Counted from the first letter of the stretch, positions 43,148-51,994 are shown. The stretch: DNA of 64,000 nt from an uncultured Prevotella sp. (GCA_946614435.1 CAMOGW010000010.1:16564-80563); one strand, 5' to 3'. Notes: a model not told the origin generated them from the sequence alone. A program made the numbers and translations.

Positions 43148-45181
43148 TCACGTTAAGTTATTGAAGTGTTGCGGGATGCGCAGGGTAGCCTGGCAACCCG
43201 TCGTTGTTGTACTTGTCCCGTCTTTCAGGTTCTCAAGGTCTATATCCATCTGTCCGTGTCGGCTGTATTTGTTCAGCACCTCCATTGTCTGCCTGATGAT
43301 GTAGAGTCCTGTGCCGGTGGTTGTGTCCTTGACGGCCCTGATGTCGAATCCGCGTCCGTTGTCGCTCACGACGATAACCAGTGTGTCGTTCTTCTCCATT
43401 GCTATCTGTATGGTGAGCCGCTTTTCGCCGTCGCGTCCTTTCAGTCCGTGCTTGATGGCATTCTCAGCCAGTATCTGAACAAACATCGAGGGTATGTGGA
43501 GTGCCGACAGGTCGAGGCCGGGAGCTACGTCGATTGTATAAACGAAGTGTTCTGTCAGTTCCTGCTCCAGGCTGATATAGTAGCTCACGAAGTCCATTTC
43601 CTCTTGCAGTGTGACGATGGTGCGGCTCGACACATCCAGATTGGCCCGTATGAGTTTCACCAGTTTCATGAGTTCCTTCTCCTCGTCTTCCTGTGCGTGG
43701 CCTATGCGGTGGTTGAGCACGTTGAACACGAAGTGCGGCGATATGCGTTGCTGTACGTTGGCCAGTCTCAGCCGTAGCATGTCCATCTCGTTCTGTGTGC
43801 GCTGTCGCCTTGCGTACATCCACCTGTAGGCCAGTACCAGTATCAGGATGATGACGAGGGCGGTGAGAATCATGATCCAAAAATAGGCCTTTTGAGTATT
43901 TTCCCGCTGCTGGGCGATTTCCAGCTGATGGTTCAGTCGCAGTGTGTCCTCGCTCATGCGCATGATGATTTCGGTAGCGCGCATGTGTTCGCGGTTCTTT
44001 CCTATCGAGTCGTTGCGCTTCTCCTCAGCCAGTTTCATGTCTAAGGCACGGGCGGTCTGTCCCGTCTTCATGTAGTAGTCGAATGTGTAGCGGTTGCGAA
44101 TGTCGGACAGCCCCTGTTCGGTATGAGGATTGAGTTGCGGAACGGCCAACAGCTGTTCTGCACGCTTCAGTTCCCCCTTCTTGACAGCTGCACCGATGCG
44201 TACCGTCTGACAGTAGTCCACGGCATCGGCCACTTGGTTCTGCCTGAAGAAAGGCTCCACTCGGTCTATGCAGTTTAGTGCCTCGTCGGTTCGCCCCAGA
44301 TTGAGCAGTACGTCGCCCATGTTGAGCAGGCACAGATACATGTCGAACGTATCGCCGGCTCCGATTCGCTTCAGCAACTGCTCTAACTGCTGAAACATGC
44401 TGAGTGCCTTGGCATAGTCTTTCTGATAGTAGAAGAAGTTCCCGTAGTTGTTCAGATAGTAGGCCTGCATGTTCAGAGGCATGCTGTGAAGCCGTTCGCC
44501 CACTTTCTCGTAGCAGTTGCGTGCGTTCTCGAAGTCCGACAAGTTCTGATAGATGCGACCCAGTCCCATGTAGAGCGTTGCCTTCACCGAAGGGTTCACT
44601 GAGGTTGAGTCGGCCAGAAACAGTGCGCGCCTGTACCAGAGCGATGCTTCGGGCAGCCGGTTCTGCAGGGCATACACATCGGCCATGTTGCCGCATACCA
44701 TAGGCAGCATGATGGCCATGTCGCTCTTCATCAGCAGGTCGTAGGCTTGCTTGCGCAGTGTGATGACGGTGTCGCTCAGCGAACGGAAGTGTTGCCTGTA
44801 GGCGGCCTCGGCCTCATAGGCCATGCCTTCCACAGTGTTCAGTCGTTGCTGGTCGCCTGATGCCACATGGGTTCGGGCGCGGTGTGCAAAGCTGACGGTT
44901 GCCTGAGTATAGGGTAGGAGGGAGTCGGGTGTGGTGCTGAGGAAGAAGTAGTTGGCCCAGCGCACGTAGTAGGCATACCACTCGATGCTGTCCTGGGCAT
45001 GAACCATTCCGTTTGTAATCATCTGTGGCACAGCTGCCGACATCACAGCTATTGAGTCGTCGAGCTCCTGTAACTTTCCATTCACGCTCGGCCAGTCACT
45101 GTGGGTGGGCCTGTCGCTATAGCAGGCGGTGAGTGCCAGAACGACAATGAGGTAGATAAGAACTTTCTTCATCTTCATCAT
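43148..45181 (-). CDS. LytS-like sensor histidine kinase with TPR-rich periplasmic region
   Basis: The start at 45181 gives 677 residues; the longer open frame upstream is excluded by the promoter inside it. An N-terminal lipoprotein-like signal (LALTACYS, Cys20) is followed by about 400 residues of helical TPR-like repeats, then one transmembrane helix (AYFWIMILTALVIILILVLA). The kinase core is of the His_kinase type: ISPHFVFNVLNH with the phospho-His, ILAENAIKHGLKG, and VVSDNGRGFD. It should phosphorylate the regulator encoded downstream. Confidence 0.92.
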   Translation of the reverse strand: MMKMKKVLIYLIVVLALTACYSDRPTHSDWPSVNGKLQELDDSIAVMSAAVPQMITNGMVHAQDSIEWYAYYVRWANYFFLSTTPDSLLPYTQATVSFAHRARTHVASGDQQRLNTVEGMAYEAEAAYRQHFRSLSDTVITLRKQAYDLLMKSDMAIMLPMVCGNMADVYALQNRLPEASLWYRRALFLADSTSVNPSVKATLYMGLGRIYQNLSDFENARNCYEKVGERLHSMPLNMQAYYLNNYGNFFYYQKDYAKALSMFQQLEQLLKRIGAGDTFDMYLCLLNMGDVLLNLGRTDEALNCIDRVEPFFRQNQVADAVDYCQTVRIGAAVKKGELKRAEQLLAVPQLNPHTEQGLSDIRNRYTFDYYMKTGQTARALDMKLAEEKRNDSIGKNREHMRATEIIMRMSEDTLRLNHQLEIAQQRENTQKAYFWIMILTALVIILILVLAYRWMYARRQRTQNEMDMLRLRLANVQQRISPHFVFNVLNHRIGHAQEDEEKELMKLVKLIRANLDVSSRTIVTLQEEMDFVSYYISLEQELTEHFVYTIDVAPGLDLSALHIPSMFVQILAENAIKHGLKGRDGEKRLTIQIAMEKNDTLVIVVSDNGRGFDIRAVKDTTTGTGLYIIRQTMEVLNKYSRHGQMDIDLENLKDGTSTTTTGCQATLRIPQHFNNLT

Positions 45182-45200
45182 CAAAAAAGCAATTCTGTTG

Positions 45201-45208
45201 CAAATATA
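45201..45208 (-). promoter_or_regulatory. -7 box of the two-component operon
   Basis: The minus strand reads TATATTTG then CAACAG, an exact TAnnTTTG match 20 bases before the ATG at 45181. The box lies inside the longer reading frame, which supports the shorter start. Confidence 0.65.
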
Positions 45209-45300
45209 CAAAAAATGTTCAACAAAAAAATGATATGTCTGCATCGCATGTATCTTTTCATGGTGCAGTTGAACTAAAAATGTGTCTATTCGTAAATAAA

Positions 45301-45340
45301 AACGAGCCATTCACGGCTGAATGCTCATGAATGGCTCGTT
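45301..45340 (-). terminator. Terminator of the Mfa2-like gene
   Basis: AACGAGCCATTCA and TGAATGGCTCGTT form a perfect 13-bp stem, followed on the minus strand by TTTTTATTTA. Confidence 0.85.
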
Positions 45341-45357
45341 CTGTAGCGAACTTCATG

Positions 45358-46284
45358 TTAGAAATCGAGACGGATGGTATCGCTCCACTCCGTTTCACCT
45401 TTTATCGTAAAACTTTGGTCGTGGGAAAAGAAGGCTCCTTCGAATATTGTGACCGCATTGCGCTTCATGGGTACATTCTCGAATTCCCTACTGTGAACCA
45501 CGTTTTTATTGGCATCGAGCGCTTCGGCTTTCAGATTGAGACTGCCCTCGTTTTCACGAAGGAATGTGAAAATATGGATGGGAAGAGGAGCAGAATAGCC
45601 AACGACATTCACATTCTTTTCCTGCCGTGAGTTAACATTGCCACCAAAGCCCGTCACAGCGTTCAGCACGCCAGAGCCGCCTGTATAGTAGAAATACATG
45701 TGGGTGACTTCTGCAGGTATTTCGTCGGTAATAGTGAAGCAGAGCTGTGAACTGGCTCTGGTCAGTGTTACTTCTTGCACTGTTTCTCCACTCTTCACCT
45801 CCAGGTCTCCATAATAGCAGAATGTGTCAGTGTAACCTAACGCATTGGTAAACTGAATGTTTTCGGGGTCAGAAACTACGGGATTTCCGCCTTTGCTACT
45901 GTGAGCCAGTACCATCAACTTATAAGTAGTGTTGACATCCAACTTCATTTTCACTTCGCCAAAGTTTTCATCTTCTTCTTTCATTTGGCTTTTACCAGCA
46001 ATTTTCTCCCCGTCCTTATACACCACGAAGTTCAGTCGTGTGCAGTAGGTTGTCAGGTCAACGACATCTCTTGTAATGGGAACCATGTTGAAGTTTGATA
46101 CTCTGAGCACGACATTGTATTTTCCCTTGTCGTTGTCGGTCTTTCCACCAGTTTCGTTAGTCACGTTTTCTGTTCGTTCAGTAGCAGTTTCTTCTTCGTC
46201 GAAAATGACTTTCTCGCACGAAGTTTGTCCGGCTATGAACATGAAAGCCATGAGACCGGTTGCAATAGTTTTTCTTTGAATCAT
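45358..46284 (-). CDS. FimB/Mfa2-family fimbrial anchor-like lipoprotein
   Basis: The 308 residues have a lipoprotein signal (GQTSCEK, Cys23) and two beta domains. Motifs of the family are MKLDVNTTYKLMVLAHSSKG, DTFCYYGDLEVKSGE, VTLTRASSQLCFTITDEIP and YYTGGSGVLNAVTGFGGNVN. Mfa2-type proteins anchor minor fimbriae to the outer membrane. No Mfa1-like shaft gene is adjacent, so this may be a solitary adhesin-like lipoprotein or may work with a distant locus. It stands alone with its own terminator. Confidence 0.85.
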   Translation of the reverse strand: MIQRKTIATGLMAFMFIAGQTSCEKVIFDEEETATERTENVTNETGGKTDNDKGKYNVVLRVSNFNMVPITRDVVDLTTYCTRLNFVVYKDGEKIAGKSQMKEEDENFGEVKMKLDVNTTYKLMVLAHSSKGGNPVVSDPENIQFTNALGYTDTFCYYGDLEVKSGETVQEVTLTRASSQLCFTITDEIPAEVTHMYFYYTGGSGVLNAVTGFGGNVNSRQEKNVNVVGYSAPLPIHIFTFLRENEGSLNLKAEALDANKNVVHSREFENVPMKRNAVTIFEGAFFSHDQSFTIKGETEWSDTIRLDF

Positions 46285-46330
46285 AATTTTAATTTTGTTT
46301 TTGGAAATTTTCTAATCTTTGAGTAAACGT

Positions 46331-46361
46331 AAAAAATGGGCAAATCTTGTGTTTGCCCATT
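46331..46361 (-). terminator. Terminator of the outer-membrane barrel gene at 46404
   Basis: AATGGGCAAA and TTTGCCCATT form a perfect 10-bp stem around a 7-base loop, with a run of T on the minus strand after it. Confidence 0.85.
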
Positions 46362-46403
46362 GAATAATATTCTATTATTATATTTCATAAGGTGTGTCGG
46401 CTG

Positions 46404-47045
46404 TTAGAATATGTAGCCGGCCTTGATGCCGAAGGCTTGTATCTGCTTCATGTTGACCGAGATTTTCTCGAAGTCGCGGTTGAAGCTGAAGCCGAGGAAG
46501 TAGCGGTCGTAGGCCACGTTGAGACCTACCTCCCAAGAGCTGACGGTGCGGTTCCACACATTGTTGGGGTCCATGTCGTCTTTCTTGAAGAGATTCAGGT
46601 TGCTGGCCTCTCCTACAGTGGGGGTAAGCTTCTCCTTGCCGAAGATGCCTATGCGCATTCCTACGCCTACATAGGGGGCAATCAGGACCTTTTTGATGTG
46701 AACATCTACGCCAATGTTGAAGGCTGGCACGGCACACAGCACCTGATCCGACGTCTTGATAGAGTTTTGTTCGTTCAGGACCTCTGTCTTGTTGCGGAAG
46801 TAGTAGTCCAGCTTCAGACCCAAGCCGAAGTGCAGGGGAATGTCGTTCATGACAATGTTGTAGTTGTAGCCCAGCCCTATGCCATTGAAGTTTGCTTTGT
46901 CGTCGCTGATGTTCGACTTGATGCTCATGGGGCTATACTCAATGAAGGCTTTGTGATAGTTCTCCCTTTCCTTGAGCGATTGCCCGAACGAAGTGGTGCT
47001 CACTGCCAGCAGGAGCAGCGTTGCCAAGACTTTGATTTGTTTCAT
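46404..47045 (-). CDS. Outer-membrane beta-barrel protein (porin-like)
   Basis: The 213 residues have a signal peptide ending TSFGQ, then alternating barrel strands (GLGYNYNIVMNDIP, LHFGLGLKLDYYF, VLIAPYVGVGMRIGIF, EVGLNVAYDRYFLGFSF) and a final Phe, the usual Bam-recognition ending. It fits the small outer-membrane barrel families of Bacteroidales. No partner gene is adjacent, and the ligand or role is unknown. It has its own promoter and terminator. Confidence 0.82.
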   Translation of the reverse strand: MKQIKVLATLLLLAVSTTSFGQSLKERENYHKAFIEYSPMSIKSNISDDKANFNGIGLGYNYNIVMNDIPLHFGLGLKLDYYFRNKTEVLNEQNSIKTSDQVLCAVPAFNIGVDVHIKKVLIAPYVGVGMRIGIFGKEKLTPTVGEASNLNLFKKDDMDPNNVWNRTVSSWEVGLNVAYDRYFLGFSFNRDFEKISVNMKQIQAFGIKAGYIF

Positions 47046-47090
47046 GATTGTAGCTATTTATTTTTATTATTGGTTTGTTCCTTCTGTCTG

Positions 47091-47120
47091 CAAAATTACA
47101 TAAAATAATTTAAACACAAA
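47091..47120 (-). promoter_or_regulatory. Promoter of the outer-membrane barrel gene at 46404
   Basis: The minus strand has TTTG (47117-47120), an 18-base spacer and TAATTTTG (47091-47098), a good -33/-7 pair, about 46 bases before the ATG. Confidence 0.7.
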
Positions 47121-47183
47121 TAATTTTAAGCTGAAAATCTGATATATCGTTCCACTTTGTGCTTTTTAATCGCTGACTTTTGT

Positions 47184-47191
47184 TATCTTTG
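47184..47191 (+). promoter_or_regulatory. -7 box of the barrel gene at 47224
   Basis: TATCTTTG followed by CAAGC is an exact TAnnTTTG match 33 bases before the ATG. Confidence 0.65.
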
Positions 47192-47223
47192 CAAGCAAAA
47201 CCTTAAAAACTGAGGAAAGATTT

Positions 47224-47823
47224 ATGAAGCGGATTTTGTCTTTTGCCCTGATGTGCCTTTGGGCCGTTGGTGCTGCTGCGCAACCGGAAGCAGGCACGTT
47301 GACCGTTCAGCCTAAGGCTGGCCTGACCATCTCGTCGCTCATGGATTGGAACAAAGTGAAGGCTGGCTTCTGCTTTGGTGCCGAATTGGAATATCAGTTT
47401 ACTGACGGCTTCAGTCTGGCCTTGGCTGCACTCTACTCCGATCAGGGTGGCAACGACAACACCAACGGGGTGAAATCTACGCTTGACCTCGACTATCTCA
47501 ACGTGCCGCTCATGGCTAACATCTATGTGGTGAAGGGACTGGCGCTGCGTATAGGTACACAGGTGGGCTTCCGTCTTCACAGCTCTTTCCGTTCCGATGG
47601 CGTGAAGGTCAATATGGACCAGTTTCTTCCCATCTATTATCATGAGACTGGCGGGAACTTTCGGCTCCGCAGCGTGGTGTTCTCCGTGCCTGTAGGCATT
47701 TCCTATGAGTTCCGCCGCATCGTGTTAGATGCACGCTATCACTTTGGCATTACCAGTTACATCAATTTGAGCGAGCCGTTGCGCAACAATGTGTTCCAGC
47801 TTACGTTAGGCTTCAAGCTGTAA
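47224..47823 (+). CDS. Outer-membrane beta-barrel protein (PorT-like)
   Basis: The 199 residues have a signal peptide ending AAAQPE and eight likely strands, such as AGFCFGAELEYQFTDGFSLA, SDQGGNDN, YLNVPLMANIYVVKGLAL and YEFRRIVLDARYHFG, ending FQLTLGFKL. The YLNVPL block is typical of OMP_b-brl_2/PorT-like proteins. It converges with ftcD, the two stops lying 2 bases apart with no hairpin between them. Function is unknown. Confidence 0.85.
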   Translation: MKRILSFALMCLWAVGAAAQPEAGTLTVQPKAGLTISSLMDWNKVKAGFCFGAELEYQFTDGFSLALAALYSDQGGNDNTNGVKSTLDLDYLNVPLMANIYVVKGLALRIGTQVGFRLHSSFRSDGVKVNMDQFLPIYYHETGGNFRLRSVVFSVPVGISYEFRRIVLDARYHFGITSYINLSEPLRNNVFQLTLGFKL

Positions 47824-47825
47824 CG

Positions 47826-48863
47826 CTACTTCCCCTCGCTGCTCGTGTCCTCGAGCAGATATTCTATCACTTTTTTTCTCACATCGAATGGTCGCAGGTC
47901 GTCGAGATGCATCGTCTTGACGGCCACGCCGATGATGTCGCCTTCGGGCATGTCCACAGGCAGGTTCTGTTTCTGCAGAAAGTATTTGCCGGCATTCACG
48001 AGAGCGTTCTTAGGCACAAGTCCTATGATCTCGGTGCCAGTCACGCTCACCCCCCGGTTCCGCGCGCAGCGGCTCACCTCCTCGAACGCCACGTGCAGGG
48101 GCGTTACGTGGATGTCGGTCATGTTCATTGACACCTGCGCAATACCGTATTCCTCAATATACCATCCGATGGCCTTCGTGCATTTCAGTGTACCGGGCAT
48201 CGAGGGACGTCCCTTCTCTCTCACGTCGCAGGCAATGGCGTGAGCCACGTGTCGGTCGGTCGTGTTCAGGTTCCAGTTCACGGCAATCAGGAAGTCGCGT
48301 GCTCCCACCACCGATATGCCGCATCGCCTAACGCTTTCCGGTATTGCATCGATGCTTGTGGGGACGAAGTTCATGTAGTCTGGTCTCAGCGCCTCACTCG
48401 TGAGCTTCTCTTCCAGCGCCTCATATTCTCCGGCCCTGCACACGGCCAGGTTCCTTCTCTCCGGCTTCAGGGCCGAAGCTTCATAGGCATAGCAGGGGAT
48501 GCCGGCTTCGCGGGCCATGCGTGCGGCCAGTTGCCGGGCCAGCACGGCACACTCCTCCAGACTGATGCCGCTCACGGGTATGAGTGGCAGCACGTCGGTG
48601 GCACCTATGCGCGGATGAGTGCCGTGATGCTTGCGCATGTCAATCAGCTCGGCAGCCCGTTTGGCTCCTCTGAAGGCAGCCTCGCACACGGCCTCGGGCT
48701 CGCCCACGAAGGTCACCACCGTGCGGTTGGTGGCTTCGCCCGGATCCACGTTGAGCACCTTCACACCCTCCACACTACCGATGGCATCGGTAATCAGCCG
48801 TATCACGTTCATGTCGCGTCCCTCGCTGAAGTTCGGCACGCACTCAATGATGCGCTTTTCCAT
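47826..48863 (-). CDS. ftcD: Glutamate formimidoyltransferase
   Basis: The ATG at 48863 gives 345 residues starting MEKRIIECVPNFSEGRD, the standard FtcD start; the frame upstream is open only by chance. Further matches are DPGEATNRTVVTFVGEPE, HHGTHPRIGATDVLPLIPV, IDAIPESVRRCGI and VSMNMTDIHVTPLHV. It transfers the formimino group of formiminoglutamate to tetrahydrofolate in histidine breakdown. Only the transferase domains are present, not the cyclodeaminase. The gene lies 41 bases after mutS2 and may share its transcript; no other hut genes are in the window. Confidence 0.94.
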   Translation of the reverse strand: MEKRIIECVPNFSEGRDMNVIRLITDAIGSVEGVKVLNVDPGEATNRTVVTFVGEPEAVCEAAFRGAKRAAELIDMRKHHGTHPRIGATDVLPLIPVSGISLEECAVLARQLAARMAREAGIPCYAYEASALKPERRNLAVCRAGEYEALEEKLTSEALRPDYMNFVPTSIDAIPESVRRCGISVVGARDFLIAVNWNLNTTDRHVAHAIACDVREKGRPSMPGTLKCTKAIGWYIEEYGIAQVSMNMTDIHVTPLHVAFEEVSRCARNRGVSVTGTEIIGLVPKNALVNAGKYFLQKQNLPVDMPEGDIIGVAVKTMHLDDLRPFDVRKKVIEYLLEDTSSEGK

Positions 48864-48904
48864 CTGTCTCTTTCTCTCTTTTTTTGTGTTTCCTAAAGTC
48901 TTTC

Positions 48905-51553
48905 TTATTCTATATCTACAACCGTGATGCCTGCACCGCCAAACTGCACGTGCTCGTCGCGGCACGACTTCACGTTGGGCACCGTGTTCAGATATTGGCG
49001 TATGAGCTGGCGCAGAATGCCCGAGCCTGTGCCGTGCAGAATGCGCACACGGCTCATGCCCACAAGAATGGCATCGTCTATGAAGTAGGTGACGGCATTG
49101 ATGGCCTCGTCGCCCCGCATGCCGCGCACGTCGAGGTCCTGGCGGAAGTTCAGCTTGCGCGAGTCGATAGCTGAGCGGGTGGAGCTCGACACGTTGCCGT
49201 AGGAGCCTGCGATAGATGCCTTGCGCTCCTCCTCTTTCGTCTGCTCGGCCTTGGGCTTCTTGGCCGGTTCCAGTCGTTCGGTGCGCATCTTGGTGCGCAT
49301 GCCGCCGAAGATGACCGTTGCCATCTTCCCGTCTATGCTCTCAATCTCGCCCACAGAGGTAAGCCCCTTGATGCGGACGGTGGAGCCTGGCTTTAATTGA
49401 GAGTCGAGAGCTGAGAGTTGAGAGTTTGATGCTTTCATTGAGGGGTCCTGTGGAGCGGTAGCAAACTCTCCACTCTCCACTGCCGACTTTTCACTATTTC
49501 TCTTTCTCTTCTCCTCCTTCCGTTTCTTCCGTTCCTGTATCTGGCGCATCTTGCGCTCTATCATCTCGTCGCTGGCCTTGGTGTCTATCGCGCTCACTTC
49601 CTGTTTGAAGGCGTTCAGCTCCTCGCGTATGCGGCGGGCCTCTTCCTTCTCGGCCTGACTCTCGCGAATCTCGCGTATGGCGTTCTCTATCTTCTTGTTG
49701 CTCTCGCGCAACAGCTCCTCGGCCTGCTCCTTGGCGCGGTTCAGGATGGCCTTGCGCTCGCGCTCTATCTCCTCAATGCTTGCCTCCAGGTGCTCGCCTC
49801 TCACCTCCAGTCTCTTCTCCTGCTGGTGAATGGTCTGTCGCTTGCCCTCCCAGTAGCGCTTGTCGCGCACGATGTCCTGCAGATACTTGTCGCTCTGAAT
49901 GTAGTCGCGGCCCACGATGTCGCTGGCATCCCTGATCACCTCTTCGGGAATGCCCGTCTTGCGGGCTATCTCGATGGCAAAGCTGGAGCCGGGCTGTCCG
50001 ATGCTGAGTTGGAACAGTGCCTGCATCTGATGGCGGTCGTAGAGCATGGCACCGTTGACCACGCCCTCGTGGTCCTCGGCAAAGTGCTTCAGGTTGTGAT
50101 AGTGGGTGGTGATCACGCCGTATGCCTTCTTCTGCCAGAACTGCTTCAGCACCGCCTCGGCAATGGCGCCGCCAATGGTGGGCTCAGTGCCGCCGCCGAA
50201 CTCATCTATTAATAATAAGGTGTGCTCGTTGGCATAGCGCATCATCATCTTCATGTTCGTCAGGTGCGAGGAGTAGGTCGATAGGTCGTCCTCTATGCTC
50301 TGCTCGTCGCCGATGTCGATCATGATGTCATGGAAGATGCCGCAGGTAGAGCGGTCTCCGATGGGGATGCTGAGGCCGCATTGCAGCATGTATTGCAGCA
50401 GTCCCACCGTCTTCAGGCATACCGACTTTCCGCCGGCGTTCGGCCCGGAGATGATGAGGATTCGTCCGCTTGAGGCGTTTTTCTCACCTCTCGGCTCAGT
50501 ATTCTCCCCTTTTAGCATAATGTCCAAGGGCACAACCTGTTTCTCTTGCTTCTTGAGCGAGCGCTGCAGCAGGGGGTGAATGGCGCGAATCCAGTCTATG
50601 TGAGGCTTAGCCAGCAGTGACAGTGTCGGCTCTATGGCCTCCTGCTCTTCGGCTAAGGCGGCCTTGGCCTGTATGAGGTCTATCTGGGCCAGGAACTGGT
50701 AGGAGCCCAGGACTTCGGACACTTGCGGTCGGAGCTCGTCGCTGAAGACGGTGAGTATGCGCACAATCTCGCGGCGCTCTGCAGCCTCAAGCTCGCGCAC
50801 CCTGTTGTTGGCTTCCACCACCTCCGTCGGCTCTATGAACACCGTCTTGCCCGTGGTCGATTCGTCGTGGACGATGCCCTTGATGCGGCGCTTCACGCTG
50901 GGCGCCACAGGTATCATCAGTCGACCGTCGCGCATCGTTGGGGCAGCATCCTTGTCAACCAGTCCGTCGCGCTGCGCAGCATGCAGTATGGTGTATAGCG
51001 TTCGTGAGATAGACCCCGCCGTCTGTTCCATTTCGTGACGGATGCCTGCCAGCACCATCGAGGCCGAGTCCTTTATATGGCCGAATTTGTCGAGTATGGA
51101 GTCAATGCGGCGAATCATGGCCGGGAAGGTGGTCACGCCCTGCGTCAGCTGTTGTAGAGCGGGGTATTTATATGCCGACTGGGCTGTGTGGTCCGCAGAG
51201 TCGCCAGCGGGCTCCTCGGCATCGTTGAGGTATTTCGCTATTTTGGCAATCGTCTCCAGTGAGCGGCGCAAGTCCCACAGCTCGTCTTCCTCCAGATGCG
51301 TATGTTCCAGACGGATGCGTGACACCGACTTCCTCACGTCGAAGAAGAAGTTCAGTTCGGGCTTGTCGGTGGCCTGCATCAGTCGGCGGTATTCGCGCAC
51401 CTGTTCCAGTTGCTCCCTGATGGCATCGGCATCGGTCGAGAACGCAATCTCGTCCACCTTCTCCGTTCCCAGCGAACTCAGGCAGCGTTCTTTCAAGAGC
51501 GAGCGAATTTCACCGAATCCAATCTTTTGTTCGTAGTTATTAGGGTAAATCAT
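48905..51553 (-). CDS. mutS2: MutS2 endonuclease/ATPase with C-terminal Smr domain
   Basis: The ATG at 51553 (MIYPNNYEQKIGFGEIRSLL) gives 882 residues. The order is MutS core and clamp helices, the ATPase (Walker A GPNAGGKSV, Walker B LLLIDEFGGGTEP), a long charged coiled coil, a linker and the Smr nuclease domain (LDVRGMRGDEA, RILHGTGSGILR). MutS2 acts on branched DNA or collided ribosomes rather than mismatches. The linker, about residues 688-721, contains a low-complexity insert (SNSQLSALDSQL) coded by a CTCTCAA-type DNA repeat. Confidence 0.95.
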   Translation of the reverse strand: MIYPNNYEQKIGFGEIRSLLKERCLSSLGTEKVDEIAFSTDADAIREQLEQVREYRRLMQATDKPELNFFFDVRKSVSRIRLEHTHLEEDELWDLRRSLETIAKIAKYLNDAEEPAGDSADHTAQSAYKYPALQQLTQGVTTFPAMIRRIDSILDKFGHIKDSASMVLAGIRHEMEQTAGSISRTLYTILHAAQRDGLVDKDAAPTMRDGRLMIPVAPSVKRRIKGIVHDESTTGKTVFIEPTEVVEANNRVRELEAAERREIVRILTVFSDELRPQVSEVLGSYQFLAQIDLIQAKAALAEEQEAIEPTLSLLAKPHIDWIRAIHPLLQRSLKKQEKQVVPLDIMLKGENTEPRGEKNASSGRILIISGPNAGGKSVCLKTVGLLQYMLQCGLSIPIGDRSTCGIFHDIMIDIGDEQSIEDDLSTYSSHLTNMKMMMRYANEHTLLLIDEFGGGTEPTIGGAIAEAVLKQFWQKKAYGVITTHYHNLKHFAEDHEGVVNGAMLYDRHQMQALFQLSIGQPGSSFAIEIARKTGIPEEVIRDASDIVGRDYIQSDKYLQDIVRDKRYWEGKRQTIHQQEKRLEVRGEHLEASIEEIERERKAILNRAKEQAEELLRESNKKIENAIREIRESQAEKEEARRIREELNAFKQEVSAIDTKASDEMIERKMRQIQERKKRKEEKRKRNSEKSAVESGEFATAPQDPSMKASNSQLSALDSQLKPGSTVRIKGLTSVGEIESIDGKMATVIFGGMRTKMRTERLEPAKKPKAEQTKEEERKASIAGSYGNVSSSTRSAIDSRKLNFRQDLDVRGMRGDEAINAVTYFIDDAILVGMSRVRILHGTGSGILRQLIRQYLNTVPNVKSCRDEHVQFGGAGITVVDIE
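49397..49427 (-). repeat. CTCTCAA-type simple repeat inside mutS2
   Basis: On the coding strand, three to four AACTCTCAA-like units occur in frame and encode SNSQLSALDSQL. A second short purine repeat (GTGGAGAGTGGAGAG, around 49467-49485) lies 40 bases upstream in the gene. The same class of simple repeat occurs between genes at 1382. Confidence 0.65.
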
Positions 51554-51558
51554 GGGTG

Positions 51559-51566
51559 CAAAATTA
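51559..51566 (-). promoter_or_regulatory. -7 box of mutS2 (near-leaderless)
   Basis: The minus strand reads TAATTTTG then CACCC and the ATG. The box ends only 5 bases before the start codon, so transcription would begin at or just before the ATG. Confidence 0.5.
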
Positions 51567-51701
51567 CTCAAAAAAAACGAATCTGCTCCATGCACTGTGT
51601 GAAAAACTAATAAAAAGGTATGTGATTTCGTGCCGGGTTTCCACTGCCGTGACGGTGGGTTTGAAGGCACTTGGTCATAGATGATAAGCATCGTCATGAA
51701 A

Positions 51702-51759
51702 AATTATAGCTATAATTGGTGGAATTATAGCTACAATTCTCTCAATTATAGCTATAATT
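51702..51759. repeat. Three 16-base palindromes at an exact 21-base period
   Basis: AATTATAGCTATAATT occurs at 51702, 51723 (one change, TATAATT to TACAATT) and 51744, separated by 5-base spacers GGTGG and CTCTC. The 21-base period is two turns of B-DNA, so the sites face the same side of the helix. This suggests cooperative binding of a dimeric protein, or a dispersed palindromic repeat. Confidence 0.8.
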
Positions 51760-51875
51760 TTATTTCATGTTCATACACCGCCACCTGGATAATAGGTGTA
51801 TCATCATTCTGTTAATCTTTCTTAAACTCAGGAAGAAATCACGGTGACCGAATACGTACTATGAATTTTTTTCCT

Positions 51876-51883
51876 TACCTTTG
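51876..51883 (+). promoter_or_regulatory. -7 box of tRNA-Ser
   Basis: TACCTTTG followed by CATCC is an exact TAnnTTTG match, 26 bases before the mature tRNA. Confidence 0.65.
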
Positions 51884-51909
51884 CATCCGCTTTTGAGCAA
51901 TTCGACTAA

Positions 51910-51994
51910 GGAGAGATGGTAGAGTGGTCGATTACAGCGGTCTTGAAAACCGCCGTGCTGAGAGGCACCGGGGGTTCGAATCCCTCTCTCTCCG
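51910..51994 (+). tRNA. tRNA-Ser(UGA)
   Basis: The acceptor arms GGAGAGA (51910-51916) and TCTCTCC (51987-51993) pair fully, with discriminator G. The anticodon loop CTTGAAA sits on the stem GCGGT/ACCGC and reads TGA (serine). A long variable arm (around GTGCTGAGAGGCACC) and TTCGAAT in the T loop fit a class II tRNA-Ser. CCA is not encoded. The AT-rich accessory region starts just downstream, so the tRNA may be an integration site, but no integrase is in the window. Confidence 0.96.

Larger units (their letters stand above)
51554..51909. other. 356-base divergent gap between mutS2 and tRNA-Ser
   Basis: It holds the mutS2 -7 box (51559), three phased palindromes (51702-51759) and the tRNA -7 box (51876). 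No gene is seen. Confidence 0.65.
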
